From the NCBI RefSeq assembly GCF_001905095.1, contig NZ_LWLS01000087.1:1-60258 (forward strand): 60,258 bases of DNA, written 5' to 3'. This document shows positions 42,052 to 50,104 of this stretch, piece by piece. This DNA comes from Micromonospora sp. CB01531. GTDB taxonomy: Bacteria; Actinomycetota; Actinomycetes; Mycobacteriales; Micromonosporaceae. The number at the start of each line of letters is the position of its first letter. Positions within the stretch are counted from its first letter, which is position 1. The notes under the pieces were generated by a model, which did not search any database, was not told where the DNA came from, and was given only the letters and a program-made list of their open reading frames with translations. The position numbers and the translations under genes were made by a program.

Positions 42052-44580
42052 ATGGCTGGCCGTGAACGGTCGCGACGGAGATCTATCGATCACGCCTGGC
42101 TCATCACCGGACCGCTGGCTCTGTTCGCGGTAGTCTGCGCCACGATCACCGGCTTGGTTTCAGACGAGCCTTCCGGCGAGTGGGGGCTGGCTGCCGCGTT
42201 GCTGGCGATCATGATCGCCGTTGGCATTCCGGTGCTCAACTTCGTGGTCCGGCGCCAATCGTTCGGCATGACGCTGACCGAGATCCCACTCGTCGTGGCG
42301 CTCTTCCTGCTGCCGCCGCTGACGGTTGTGGTGATCTACACCGTCGCGTCGATGGTCACCCAGACGCGGCATCGCCTGCCGCCAGCAAAGTTCTGGTTCA
42401 ACGTGGCCAAGGCGGCCGCCGGCACCTCCCTGGCCGTGCTCGTCCTCCAGGCCCTACCGCCCATGCGGGGGGTGGGGCCTGGCACGTGGATGATCCTGTT
42501 CACCGCCGTCGCCTCGGTCATCGTCGTCAGCTTCGCCGCCGTCGCCGGTGTGCACACCCTTCTCCAGGGGTGGCAGGCCGGGCGAGACGCGCTCCGTAGT
42601 GCCCCGGCCCCGTTGCTCACCGCCGCGATCAACACCTCGATGGGTCTGATGATCCTGATCGCGGTCAGAACCACGTGGTGGTCGGTGCTGTTGCAGGTGG
42701 CGCTGGCGGCGGCGCTGGTCCTGGTATACCGGTCCTACGCGCGGTTCTTCCGGCAGCACCGCACCCTCGCCCAGATGTACGACCTGACCCGGGCCACCGC
42801 CGAGCGCGGTCAGGACGGCACGCTCGCGGACGCCCTCCTCGGCCGGGTGCGCGCACTGATGCAGGCCGAGTACGCCACGCTCTGGTTGCCCGCGCAGGGT
42901 CGGCATCCCGAGTTGCTGCTCACCGCCCGGGTCGACGACCAGGGTCTGCTCGACGTGGTCTACACCCCTGCGGTGCTGCGGGAGCGGGCCGCAACGGAAG
43001 GCCGCACGGTGGCGGTCGGCCGTGCTTTCGGTGCGGAGCAGGAGGCCCGCCGGGCGGCAAGTGACGCCAAGGTCAAGGACGTCATCGTGGTGCCCCTGCG
43101 TTCTGGTCAGGCGGTCATCGGCACGCTTGAGGTCGTCAACCGGCTGAGCGACGTGGGCCACTTCACCCAGAGCGACATACCGGTCTTCGAGACGGTCGCC
43201 GCGCACGCCGCGGTCGCCCTGGAAAACTCCCGCCTGGTCGACCGGCTGCGGCACGACGCCAACCACGACGCGCTGACCAAGCTCGCCAACCGGCGCCGGG
43301 TCACCGCAGCGGTGGCCGAGGCGGTCAAGATCGCCGCACCGGGCGAGGTGGTGGCGCTGCTGCTGTTCGATGTCGACCGGCTGCGCCAGGTCAACGAGTC
43401 GCTCGGCCACGCGGCCGGCGACAAGGTCCTCGTCGAGGTCGCCGAGCGGCTGCGCGCCTGCGCGCCCTCGTCGGCCCTGGTCGGTCGCGCCGGCGGCGAC
43501 GAGTTCCTGGTGACCCTGCGGCTGGAGAGCGCCGAGGCGGCGCTGGAGCTGGCCGGGCAGTTGCGGGAGCAGATCCGCGACGAGATGGTCTTCGACGCGC
43601 TCACCCTGGACGTGGACACCGCGGTCGGGGTGGCTGTGCACCCGGACCACGGCAGCGACGCGGTGACCCTGCTCCAGCGGGTGGACCTGGCGGCGACGGC
43701 GGCGAAATCCGTGCCGGGCAGCGTGCAGCTCTACAACCCGGCGCTGGAGTCCCGGTCGTTGCGCCGGCTCGGTCTCGCCAGCGACCTGCGTCGCGCGCTG
43801 GACGCCGGTGCGCTGGAGGTCTATTTCCAGCCCAAGGTGACGCTGCGGGACCGGCGCCTGGTCGGGGTGGAGTGCCTGGCCCGCTGGGAGCACCCGGCGC
43901 ACGGCACGGTGGCGCCGGACGACTTCGTGGCGGTGGCCGAGCACACCGGCCAGCTGGGCCGGCTCACCGAGTTCGTGCTCCGGGAGAGCCTGCGCCGCAG
44001 CCGGGACTGGAGCCACGGCGAGCGGGCGCTCGCCGTGTCGGTCAACCTCGCCGCCCGTACCCTCACCGACCAGCATTTCCCCACCCTGGTACGCGAGCTG
44101 CTGGACGAGTACGGTGTGCCGCCGCAGCGGCTCACCCTGGAGATCACCGAGGCCGGGGTGCTGGACGGCACCGAACGTCCGATACCTACCCTGCGGCGGC
44201 TACGTGATCTCGGCGTCCGGCTCTCGGTGGACGACTTCGGCACCGGCAACTCGTCCCTGGCCCAACTGCGCCGGCTGCCGGTGCACGAGGTGAAGGTCGA
44301 CCGTTCCTTCGTGCAGGGGATGGCGACCGATCCGGGTGACCTGGCGATCGTGAACGCCGTCGTGACGCTCTCCCAGCAGTTCGGCCTGGCTGTGGTGGCC
44401 GAGGGGGTGGAGAGCGAGCTGACCCTGGAGCTGCTCCAGGACATCGGCTGCGAGATCGGCCAGGGCTTCCTGTTCAGCCGGCCCCTGCCGTACGAGCGGC
44501 TGGAGGCCTGGTTCGGTGCCCAGGTCGAGCCCGAGACGATCACCGTCGGTGACCTGCCCCGCCTGCGGGCAGTGCCCTGA
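42052..44580 (+). CDS. Membrane GAF-GGDEF-EAL cyclic-di-GMP turnover protein
   Basis: 842 residues: about six or seven N-terminal membrane helices (to residue ~225), a GAF-like domain (~250-400), a GGDEF domain with intact GGDEF at residues 481-485, and an EAL domain whose signature reads E-C-L (E607), with ITEAGVLD, DDFGTGNSSLAQLRRLPVHEVKVDRSFV and AEGVESE all present. The inhibitory RxxD I-site five residues before GGDEF is missing (PSSA instead), so product inhibition is unlikely. Both synthesis and breakdown of c-di-GMP are possible; the balance is presumably set by GAF or membrane-domain signals. ATG with AGGGAG upstream. Confidence 0.92.
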   Translation: MAGRERSRRRSIDHAWLITGPLALFAVVCATITGLVSDEPSGEWGLAAALLAIMIAVGIPVLNFVVRRQSFGMTLTEIPLVVALFLLPPLTVVVIYTVASMVTQTRHRLPPAKFWFNVAKAAAGTSLAVLVLQALPPMRGVGPGTWMILFTAVASVIVVSFAAVAGVHTLLQGWQAGRDALRSAPAPLLTAAINTSMGLMILIAVRTTWWSVLLQVALAAALVLVYRSYARFFRQHRTLAQMYDLTRATAERGQDGTLADALLGRVRALMQAEYATLWLPAQGRHPELLLTARVDDQGLLDVVYTPAVLRERAATEGRTVAVGRAFGAEQEARRAASDAKVKDVIVVPLRSGQAVIGTLEVVNRLSDVGHFTQSDIPVFETVAAHAAVALENSRLVDRLRHDANHDALTKLANRRRVTAAVAEAVKIAAPGEVVALLLFDVDRLRQVNESLGHAAGDKVLVEVAERLRACAPSSALVGRAGGDEFLVTLRLESAEAALELAGQLREQIRDEMVFDALTLDVDTAVGVAVHPDHGSDAVTLLQRVDLAATAAKSVPGSVQLYNPALESRSLRRLGLASDLRRALDAGALEVYFQPKVTLRDRRLVGVECLARWEHPAHGTVAPDDFVAVAEHTGQLGRLTEFVLRESLRRSRDWSHGERALAVSVNLAARTLTDQHFPTLVRELLDEYGVPPQRLTLEITEAGVLDGTERPIPTLRRLRDLGVRLSVDDFGTGNSSLAQLRRLPVHEVKVDRSFVQGMATDPGDLAIVNAVVTLSQQFGLAVVAEGVESELTLELLQDIGCEIGQGFLFSRPLPYERLEAWFGAQVEPETITVGDLPRLRAVP

Positions 44581-44611
44581 GCTGCGGAAACGCGGCAACG
44601 GAGGATCCGAT

Positions 44612-44640
44612 TTCACCTCGCGGGCGGGGTCGTGTACTGT
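44612..44640 (+). promoter_or_regulatory. Candidate promoter for the tRNA-Thr/tRNA-Met unit
   Basis: TTCACC (44612-44617), 17-bp spacer, TACTGT (44635-44640). The first tRNA begins 36 bp downstream. Confidence 0.5.
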
Positions 44641-44676
44641 TTCCCCTGCGCGGCACCCCACGGGGTGCTCGGGTAG

Positions 44677-44749
44677 GCCCCCTTAGCTCAGTCGGCAGAG
44701 CGTCTCCATGGTAAGGAGAAGGTCTACGGTTCGATTCCGTAAGGGGGCT
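44677..44749 (+). tRNA. tRNA-Thr (GGT)
   Basis: 73 nt. Acceptor GCCCCCT (44677-44683) pairs with AGGGGGC (44742-44748), discriminator T. Anticodon loop ATGGTAA gives GGT. The T-loop is GGTTCGATTCC. CCA is not encoded. Confidence 0.97.
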
Positions 44750-44774
44750 CAAAGGGTCCGGCTGGACCCGCCAC

Positions 44775-44847
44775 GGCGGTGTAGCTCAGATGGCAGAGCA
44801 AGCGGCTCATAATCGCTGTGTCGCCGGTTCAAGTCCGGCCACCGCTA
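44775..44847 (+). tRNA. tRNA-Met (CAT, elongator type)
   Basis: 73 nt. Acceptor GGCGGTG (44775-44781) pairs with CACCGCT (44840-44846), including one G-T pair. Anticodon loop CTCATAA gives CAT. The anticodon stem lacks the three G-C pairs of initiator tRNA, so this is the elongator. Confidence 0.93.
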
Positions 44848-44882
44848 CTCTCGTCCTCCGGGTCACCCGGTGGTCGGTGGGA

Positions 44883-44905
44883 TGGGCGCCGCAGGCGCCC
44901 ACTTT
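44883..44905 (+). terminator. Terminator after tRNA-Met
   Basis: TGGGCGCC (44883-44890) pairs with GGCGCCCA (44894-44901) around a 3-nt loop, followed by CTTT. Confidence 0.7.
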
Positions 44906-44933
44906 GCATGTCTGCGCCGTCAACGCGTAGGCT
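44904..44933 (+). promoter_or_regulatory. Candidate promoter for rpmG
   Basis: TTGCAT (44904-44909), 18-bp spacer, TAGGCT (44928-44933), 44 bp before the rpmG start. Confidence 0.45.
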
Positions 44934-44977
44934 GATGCGCTGTAGTTGTTACCCGTTAGCGAGGAAGGCACTCCGCC

Positions 44978-45145
44978 GTGGCGAAGGCGACCGATGTCCG
45001 GCCGAAGATCACTTTGGCGTGTGTGGAGTGCAAGGAGCGCAACTACATCACGCGCAAGAACCGTCGTAACGACCCGGACCGCATCGAGCTGAAGAAGTTC
45101 TGCCCCCGGGACGGCAAGCACACGGTCCACCGCGAGACCCGCTGA
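44978..45145 (+). CDS. rpmG: 50S ribosomal protein L33
   Basis: 55 residues, GTG start with GAGGAAGG upstream. The sequence follows L33 closely (TDVRPKITLACVECKERNYITRKNRRNDPDRIELKKFCP...HRETR). C15 and C18 form the first zinc pair and C42 is the first of the second pair, but position 45, normally the fourth cysteine (CPxC), is aspartate (CPRD). It is therefore neither a full four-cysteine form nor a cysteine-free form. Position between tRNA-Met and the hadA-like gene is the normal actinobacterial order. Confidence 0.95.
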   Translation: MAKATDVRPKITLACVECKERNYITRKNRRNDPDRIELKKFCPRDGKHTVHRETR

Positions 45146-45185
45146 CCCACGGCCGGCTCCGCCGGCCCGGTCCCGCAGCATTTCC

Positions 45186-45250
45186 GAACGCCGATCCGCA
45201 CGGACGGCGGCCCCGAGCCGCCAGCCCGCGCGGATCGGCGTTCGTGCTTT
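45186..45250 (+). terminator. Terminator after rpmG
   Basis: A 14-bp perfect stem, GAACGCCGATCCGC (45186-45199) with GCGGATCGGCGTTC (45230-45243), enclosing a second small hairpin and followed by GTGCTTT. Confidence 0.85.
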
Positions 45251-45267
45251 CCGTGTAGGTTCGCGAC

Positions 45268-45714
45268 ATGTCCCTGGACCCGTCCTTCGTCGGCCGGAGC
45301 TACCCGCCGACCGCCCCCTATCAGGTGGGCCGAGAAAAGATCCGCGAGTTCGCCACCGCCATCGGCGCCACTGACCCGGCGTACCACGACCCCGAGGCCG
45401 CCCGGGCGCTCGGCCACCCCGACGTGGTGGCGCCGCCGACCTTCCCGGTGCTCGTGACCATGGCCGCCAGCCGGCAGATCATCGAGGACCCGGCGCTGGG
45501 CGTCGACTACAGCCGGGTCGTGCACGGGGACCAGCGGTTCGCGTACACCCGGCCGGTGGTGGCCGGCGACGAGCTGGTCTGCGTGAACATCATCGAGGAG
45601 ATCACCAACCGGGGCGGGCACGGCTTCCTGACCACCCGTACCGACGTGAGCACCGCCGACGGCGAGCCGGTGGTCGCTGCCTGGTCCAAGATCGTCGTAC
45701 GCGGGGAGGCCTGA
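45268..45714 (+). CDS. HadA-like MaoC-family dehydratase subunit
   Basis: 148 residues with the N-terminal MaoC-like hot-dog fold (FVGRSYPPTAPYQVGREKIREFATAIGATDPAYHDPEAARALGHPDVVAPPTFPVLVTM). In mycobacteria HadA is the substrate-binding partner of the catalytic HadB in (3R)-hydroxyacyl-ACP dehydration during fatty-acid elongation. In non-mycolate actinobacteria the role of this pair is less clear. It is 3 bp upstream of the hadB-like gene, and the same order after rpmG is usual in the phylum. Confidence 0.88.
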   Translation: MSLDPSFVGRSYPPTAPYQVGREKIREFATAIGATDPAYHDPEAARALGHPDVVAPPTFPVLVTMAASRQIIEDPALGVDYSRVVHGDQRFAYTRPVVAGDELVCVNIIEEITNRGGHGFLTTRTDVSTADGEPVVAAWSKIVVRGEA

Positions 45715-45717
45715 ACC

Positions 45718-46110
45718 GTGGAGCTGCCCACCCAGACGTTCCGGGTGACCCGTGCGGACCTGGTCCGCTACGCGGGCGCCTCGGGCGACTTCAACCCGAT
45801 CCACTGGAGCGACCGGACCGCCACCAAGGTGGGCCTGCCCGGCGTGATCGCCCACGGCATGTTCACCATGGCGCTGGTCGGCCGGGCGGTCACCACCTGG
45901 GCCGGCGCGCCGGACGCGGTGGTCGACTTCGGCGTCCGGTTCACCCGGCCAGTGGTCGTGCCGGACACCGACGAGGGCACCGAGATCGAGGTCAGCGCGG
46001 TCGTCAAGGAGGTCACCGAGGACGGCCTGACCAGGCTCGACGTCACCGCGACGTGCCTGGGAGAGAAAGTCCTGTCGCAGGCTCGGGCGACCGTCCGGAC
46101 GCCCCGCTGA
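45718..46110 (+). CDS. HadB-like MaoC-family (R)-hydroxyacyl dehydratase
   Basis: 130 residues, hot-dog fold with the hydratase-2 motif: ASGDFNPIHWSDRTATKVGLPGVIAHGMFTMALVGR, where the Asp and His of GDFNPIH are the catalytic pair. It is thus the active subunit of the predicted heterodimer with the preceding gene. GTG start with GGGGAGG about 8 nt upstream, located in the end of the hadA-like gene, so the two are translationally linked. Confidence 0.9.
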   Translation: MELPTQTFRVTRADLVRYAGASGDFNPIHWSDRTATKVGLPGVIAHGMFTMALVGRAVTTWAGAPDAVVDFGVRFTRPVVVPDTDEGTEIEVSAVVKEVTEDGLTRLDVTATCLGEKVLSQARATVRTPR

Positions 46111-46141
46111 GGGGTCTGTCGACGCGCGAGGGGCAGACCGG

Positions 46142-46171
46142 TTGGGAAAGTCGCACGACTACCCGTACACT
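46142..46171 (+). promoter_or_regulatory. Candidate promoter for tRNA-Trp
   Basis: TTGGGA (46142-46147), 18-bp spacer, TACACT (46166-46171). The tRNA starts 65 bp downstream; secE may share the transcript. Confidence 0.55.
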
Positions 46172-46236
46172 GGTCCGCCGTGGGGCAAGTGACCCCTGCC
46201 CGGCACTGCGTGTCCGGGTGGGGTGAGTTGCCGCAC

Positions 46237-46309
<73 letters not shown>

Positions 46310-46524
46310 CGCCTCAGGCCTGACCGTTCCCGTGGGTCGCGCCGTCCGCAGGGCGGCGTCCGGCCCGTGGTGGTGGCATCGGCGGGGTTGGTTCCGAGGC
46401 ATTCGGGGCCCTCCCGGTCGGTCCGCCGGCCGCGGCCCGTCGCGGGACGGTTGGTCCGGCCGGCGTGAGCACACGCCGCGCACGCCCATCAGCGTGCGAC
46501 CCGACATCCCGCACGGAGGGCGAA

Positions 46525-46926
46525 GTGGCCGAGAACAAGCGGCGCGGCGAGGACGCCGACGACGAGCGTCTGCGTGACGACGCGGTCGTCGACGAGGCCG
46601 ACGGCGAGGCCGAGGACGACGCCACCGACGCGGAGGAGCCGGTCTCCAGGGGCGGCACCGCCACCCGCAAGCGGGCCCGCGCCGAGTCGACCGAGGGCCG
46701 GAAGACCCGGAAGGACACCGAACGGATCGGGCTCTTCGCCCGCATCGCGCGGTTCTTCCGCGAGGTCGTGGCCGAGCTGCGTAAGGTCATCTGGCCGACC
46801 CGCAAGGAGCTGCTGACCTACACGGCTGTGGTGGTCACCTTCGTCGCGGTGATGCTGGCGATCGTGGCCGGCCTGGACTACGGCTTCGCGAAGGCGGTGC
46901 TGTGGGTCTTCGGCAACCCCAGCTGA
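46525..46926 (+). CDS. secE: Preprotein translocase subunit SecE
   Basis: 133 residues. A long acidic then basic N-terminal extension (~75 residues) precedes the conserved C-terminal SecE region: RFFREVVAELRKVIWPTRKELLTYTAVVVTFVAVMLAIVAGLDYGF, with one membrane helix. SecE clamps the SecY channel. GTG start with GGAGG 5 nt upstream; the frame upstream to 46465 has no site. It lies 215 bp downstream of tRNA-Trp and 35 bp upstream of nusG, as usual. Confidence 0.95.
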   Translation: MAENKRRGEDADDERLRDDAVVDEADGEAEDDATDAEEPVSRGGTATRKRARAESTEGRKTRKDTERIGLFARIARFFREVVAELRKVIWPTRKELLTYTAVVVTFVAVMLAIVAGLDYGFAKAVLWVFGNPS

Positions 46927-46961
46927 CCGGCTACCAGCGAGACAGACGGAAGTGAGCGAGC

Positions 46962-47678
46962 GTGCCTGAGTACGACGAGACCGCCGAGACCCGGGACGAG
47001 CAGTCTCCGGTGGCGACGGCGGCCAACGATGAGTCGGTCGAGGCCGCCAGCGCGCCGGAATTTCCGACCACCGAGCCGGAGCAGGAGTTCGACCCGGTCG
47101 CCGAGCTGCGCCAGAAGCTGCGCTACGCCCCTGGCGACTGGTACGTGGTGCACTCGTACGCCGGCTACGAGAACAAGGTCAAGACCAACCTCGAGACCCG
47201 GATCACGTCCCTCGACATGGAGGACTACATCTACCAGGTCGAGGTGCCGACCCGGGAAGAGGTCGAGGTCAAGAACGGCAAGCGGTCCCAGGTCCAGGCG
47301 AAGGTCTTCCCGGGCTACATCCTGGTCCGGATGGAGCTGACCGCGGAGTCCTACTCCTGCGTCCGGAACACTCCGGGGGTGACCGGCTTCGTCGGCGCGA
47401 CCGACCGGGCCGACCGGCCGGCGCCGCTGAGCCTCGACGAGGTGCTGAAGTGGCTGGCCCCGGCGGTCGAGACCGAGCAGAAGAAGGCCAAGCCCGAGGT
47501 CAAGGTCCTCGACTTCGAGGTCGGCGACTCGGTCACCGTCACCGACGGCGCCTTCGCTTCGCTGCCGGCGACGATCAGCGAGATCAATGCCGACCAGCAG
47601 AAGCTCAAGGTGCTGGTGTCGATCTTCGGCCGGGAGACTCCGGTCGAGCTCAACTTCAACCAGGTCGCCAAGATCTGA
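46962..47678 (+). CDS. nusG: Transcription termination/antitermination protein NusG
   Basis: 238 residues. A variable acidic N-terminal extension (~50 residues) precedes the NGN domain (DWYVVHSYAGYENKVKTNLETRI...VFPGYILVRMEL) and the C-terminal KOW domain (DFEVGDSVTVTDGAFASLPATISEINADQQKLKVLVSIFGRETPVELNFNQVAKI). It couples RNA polymerase with Rho or the ribosome. GTG start. A hairpin with a T-rich end follows the stop, so part of transcription may end there before rplK. Confidence 0.96.
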   Translation: MPEYDETAETRDEQSPVATAANDESVEAASAPEFPTTEPEQEFDPVAELRQKLRYAPGDWYVVHSYAGYENKVKTNLETRITSLDMEDYIYQVEVPTREEVEVKNGKRSQVQAKVFPGYILVRMELTAESYSCVRNTPGVTGFVGATDRADRPAPLSLDEVLKWLAPAVETEQKKAKPEVKVLDFEVGDSVTVTDGAFASLPATISEINADQQKLKVLVSIFGRETPVELNFNQVAKI

Positions 47679-47687
47679 CGTACGTCG

Positions 47688-47722
47688 GCACCGGCGGGGG
47701 CCCCTGGGCCTGCCGCCGGTGC
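47688..47722 (+). terminator. Hairpin after nusG
   Basis: A 10-bp perfect stem, GCACCGGCGG (47688-47697) with CCGCCGGTGC (47713-47722), followed by GTCGTTTCG. Confidence 0.7.
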
Positions 47723-47862
47723 GTCGTTTCGCCGCCCCGCCGCACCTCGGCGGAGGGGCGACGGACGTCTGCGCTACCCTAGAACGTCGCCGCTGTCGCA
47801 CCGCGCTGACCGTGCGCTCCCGCGGCCGGCGAGAATCCCAGTTCCAAGCCCCAGGAAGAGAC

Positions 47863-48294
47863 ATGCCTCCGAAGAAGAAGCTCGTCAAGACGTTCACGCT
47901 TCAGCTGCCGGCGGGCCAGGCCACCCCGGCGCCGCCGGTCGGCCCCGCGCTCGGCCAGCACGGCGTGAACATCATGGAGTTCTGCAAGTCCTACAACGCG
48001 CAGACCGAGTCGCAGCGGGGCGACATCGTCCCCGCCGAGATCAGCGTCTACGAGGACCGGACCTTCACCTTCGTGCTGAAGACCCCGCCCGCCGCCCGGC
48101 TGCTGATCAAGGCCGCCGGCGTGCCGAAGGGCTCGGGCGTCCCGCACAAGGAGAAGGTCGGCAGCGTGACCCGCGCCCAGGTGCGGGAGATCGCGGAGAA
48201 GAAGATGGCGGACCTCAACGCCAACGACCTCGACCAGGCTGAGAAGATCATCGCCGGCACCGCCCGGTCGATGGGCCTGAACGTCACCGACTGA
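47863..48294 (+). CDS. rplK: 50S ribosomal protein L11
   Basis: 143 residues, standard length. MPPKKKLVKTFTLQLPAGQATPAPPVGPALGQHGVNIMEFCKSYNAQT is the N-terminal domain with the Pro-rich switch; the C-terminal domain binds 23S rRNA in the GTPase centre, the thiostrepton target. ATG with AGGAAGAG upstream. 184 bp separate it from nusG, and rplA follows. Confidence 0.97.
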   Translation: MPPKKKLVKTFTLQLPAGQATPAPPVGPALGQHGVNIMEFCKSYNAQTESQRGDIVPAEISVYEDRTFTFVLKTPPAARLLIKAAGVPKGSGVPHKEKVGSVTRAQVREIAEKKMADLNANDLDQAEKIIAGTARSMGLNVTD

Positions 48295-48377
48295 CCTCGG
48301 TCACCGCCCCACCCGATCAGTTCGTGGGAGGGCCTGCGGACGCCGCGGCCCGCCATAGACCACAGGAGTTACGAGAA

Positions 48378-49094
48378 ATGCAGCGCAGCAAGAGCTACCG
48401 CAAGGCCGCCGAGGTCATCGACCGGTCGAAGCTCTACTCTCCCGCCGAGGCCGTCAAGCTGGCCAAGGAGTCCACCTCCGTCAAGTTCGACGCCACGGTC
48501 GAGGTCGCGATGCGCCTCGGCGTCGACCCCCGTAAGGCGGACCAGATGGTCCGCGGCACGGTCAACCTGCCGCACGGCACCGGTAAGACCGCCCGCGTGA
48601 TCGTCTTCGCCGCCGGCGCGAAGGCCGAGGAGGCCGCCGCTGCGGGTGCGGACGAGGTGGGCACCGACGAGCTGGTCGCCCGTATCCAGGGCGGTTGGCT
48701 GGACTTCGACGCGGCGATCGCCACCCCGGACCAGATGGCCAAGATCGGCCGGATCGCGCGGATCCTGGGCCCGCGCGGCCTGATGCCGAACCCGAAGACC
48801 GGCACGGTGACCATGGACGTCGCCAAGGCCGTCTCGGACATCAAGGGCGGTAAGATCACCTTCCGGGTGGACAAGCACTCCAACCTGCACCTGATCATCG
48901 GCAAGGCCTCGTTCACCGAGTCCCAGCTGATCGACAACTACGCAGCGGTGCTGGACGAGGTGCTGCGGTCGAAGCCGTCTGCGGCCAAGGGCAAGTACCT
49001 GAAGAAGGTCACCCTCACCACCACCATGGGCCCGGGCGTCCCGGTCGACCCGAACGCGGTGAAGAACCTGACCGAGGCTCCGGCCGAGGCCTGA
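48378..49094 (+). CDS. rplA: 50S ribosomal protein L1
   Basis: 238 residues. Conserved segments are SVKFDATVEVAMRLGVDPRKADQMVRGTVNLPHGTGK, RIARILGPRGLMPNPKTGTVT and GKITFRVDKHSNLHLIIGKASF. It binds the L1 stalk of 23S rRNA and in many bacteria also represses its own operon. ATG with ACAGGAG about 10 nt upstream. A very strong hairpin ends the rplKA unit. Confidence 0.97.
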   Translation: MQRSKSYRKAAEVIDRSKLYSPAEAVKLAKESTSVKFDATVEVAMRLGVDPRKADQMVRGTVNLPHGTGKTARVIVFAAGAKAEEAAAAGADEVGTDELVARIQGGWLDFDAAIATPDQMAKIGRIARILGPRGLMPNPKTGTVTMDVAKAVSDIKGGKITFRVDKHSNLHLIIGKASFTESQLIDNYAAVLDEVLRSKPSAAKGKYLKKVTLTTTMGPGVPVDPNAVKNLTEAPAEA

Positions 49095-49108
49095 GCACGA
49101 CAGCCCTG

Positions 49109-49142
49109 ACGGGGTCCCGCCACTCACGTGGCGGGGCCCCGT
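49109..49142 (+). terminator. Strong terminator after rplA
   Basis: A 15-bp stem with one G-T pair: 49109-49123 pairs with 49128-49142, loop TCAC, followed by TCGTCATT. Confidence 0.9.
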
Positions 49143-49171
49143 TCGTCATTGCCGTGTGGCAGGCTCGCCAC

Positions 49172-50104
49172 ATGCGGCTGGAGGACGTCTGGTTGCGCTA
49201 CCACCGGCGCGGCCCGTGGGTGCTGCGCGGCGCTGAGGTGCGGTTCGGCCCGGGCGAGGTGGCGGTGGTCCTCGGGCGCAACGGCGTCGGCAAGTCCACC
49301 CTGCTCCAGCTCGCCGCAGGCGTGCTCCGGCCGACCCGGGGTCGGGTGGTCGACCGCCCCGCGGCCGTCGGCTGGGTCCCGGAGCGGTTCCCCGCCGACC
49401 AGCCGTTCACCGTGGGTGGGTACCTCACCGGGATGGGGCGGCTGGCCGGTCTCTCCGGTCCGGCGGTCGACCGGGCGGTGCGGCACTGGGTCGACCGGCT
49501 CGGCCTGGCCCGGTTCCACGGGGTCCGGCTGCCCGAGCTGTCGAAGGGCACCGCCCAGAAGGTCGGGCTGGCCCAGGCGATGCTGCGCCCGCCCGGCCTG
49601 CTCGTCCTCGACGAGCCCTGGGAGGGGCTGGATGCCGCCGCCCGCGAGCTGGTGCCGGAGCTGATCGGCGAGGTGCTGGCCGGCGGCGGCGCGGCGCTGG
49701 TCAGTGACCACCGCGGCGAGACGGTGCGGCTGCCCGGCGCATCGCGCTGGACGGTCGCCGACGGCACGGTCACCGCGCAGGCGCCGACCGAGAGTGCGGG
49801 CATAGCGGTGGTCGAGCTGGCGGTACCGGCCGCGGGGGTGGCGGACGCCGTCGCCCGGTTGCGCGCCGCCGGCCACCACGTTCTCCGGGTACGCGACCAC
49901 GTCGCCCCGCCTCCCGCCACGCGCCCCGCCGAGGCTGGCCCGCCTCCTGTCGCGCGCCCCGATCCCGGGCCGCCCGCCGTGGCCGGCACGGATCCGGATG
50001 CCGCCCCGGTGGCGGGCGCCGCCATCCCGGCCTCGCCCGCTCCGGCCGGGCTCGACGCTGGTGTGCCGGCCCGCCCCGGCCCGCCTGCGGAGGCGGCCCG
50101 GTGA
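49172..50104 (+). CDS. ABC transporter ATP-binding protein
   Basis: 310 residues. Walker A is GRNGVGKST, the signature reads LSKGTAQKVGLAQAML (LSKGT in place of LSGGQ), Walker B is LLVLDEPWEGLD, and the switch histidine is in LVSDHRGE. The ATPase core ends near residue 215; the rest is a small domain plus a Pro/Ala-rich tail. The Q-loop sits in an unusual VPERFPADQPFTV context. Its stop overlaps the GTG of the permease gene. The ATG at 49172 (MRLEDVWLRY) is chosen over an in-frame ATG 18 bp upstream. It probably powers a two-gene exporter of unknown substrate. Confidence 0.88.
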   Translation: MRLEDVWLRYHRRGPWVLRGAEVRFGPGEVAVVLGRNGVGKSTLLQLAAGVLRPTRGRVVDRPAAVGWVPERFPADQPFTVGGYLTGMGRLAGLSGPAVDRAVRHWVDRLGLARFHGVRLPELSKGTAQKVGLAQAMLRPPGLLVLDEPWEGLDAAARELVPELIGEVLAGGGAALVSDHRGETVRLPGASRWTVADGTVTAQAPTESAGIAVVELAVPAAGVADAVARLRAAGHHVLRVRDHVAPPPATRPAEAGPPPVARPDPGPPAVAGTDPDAAPVAGAAIPASPAPAGLDAGVPARPGPPAEAAR

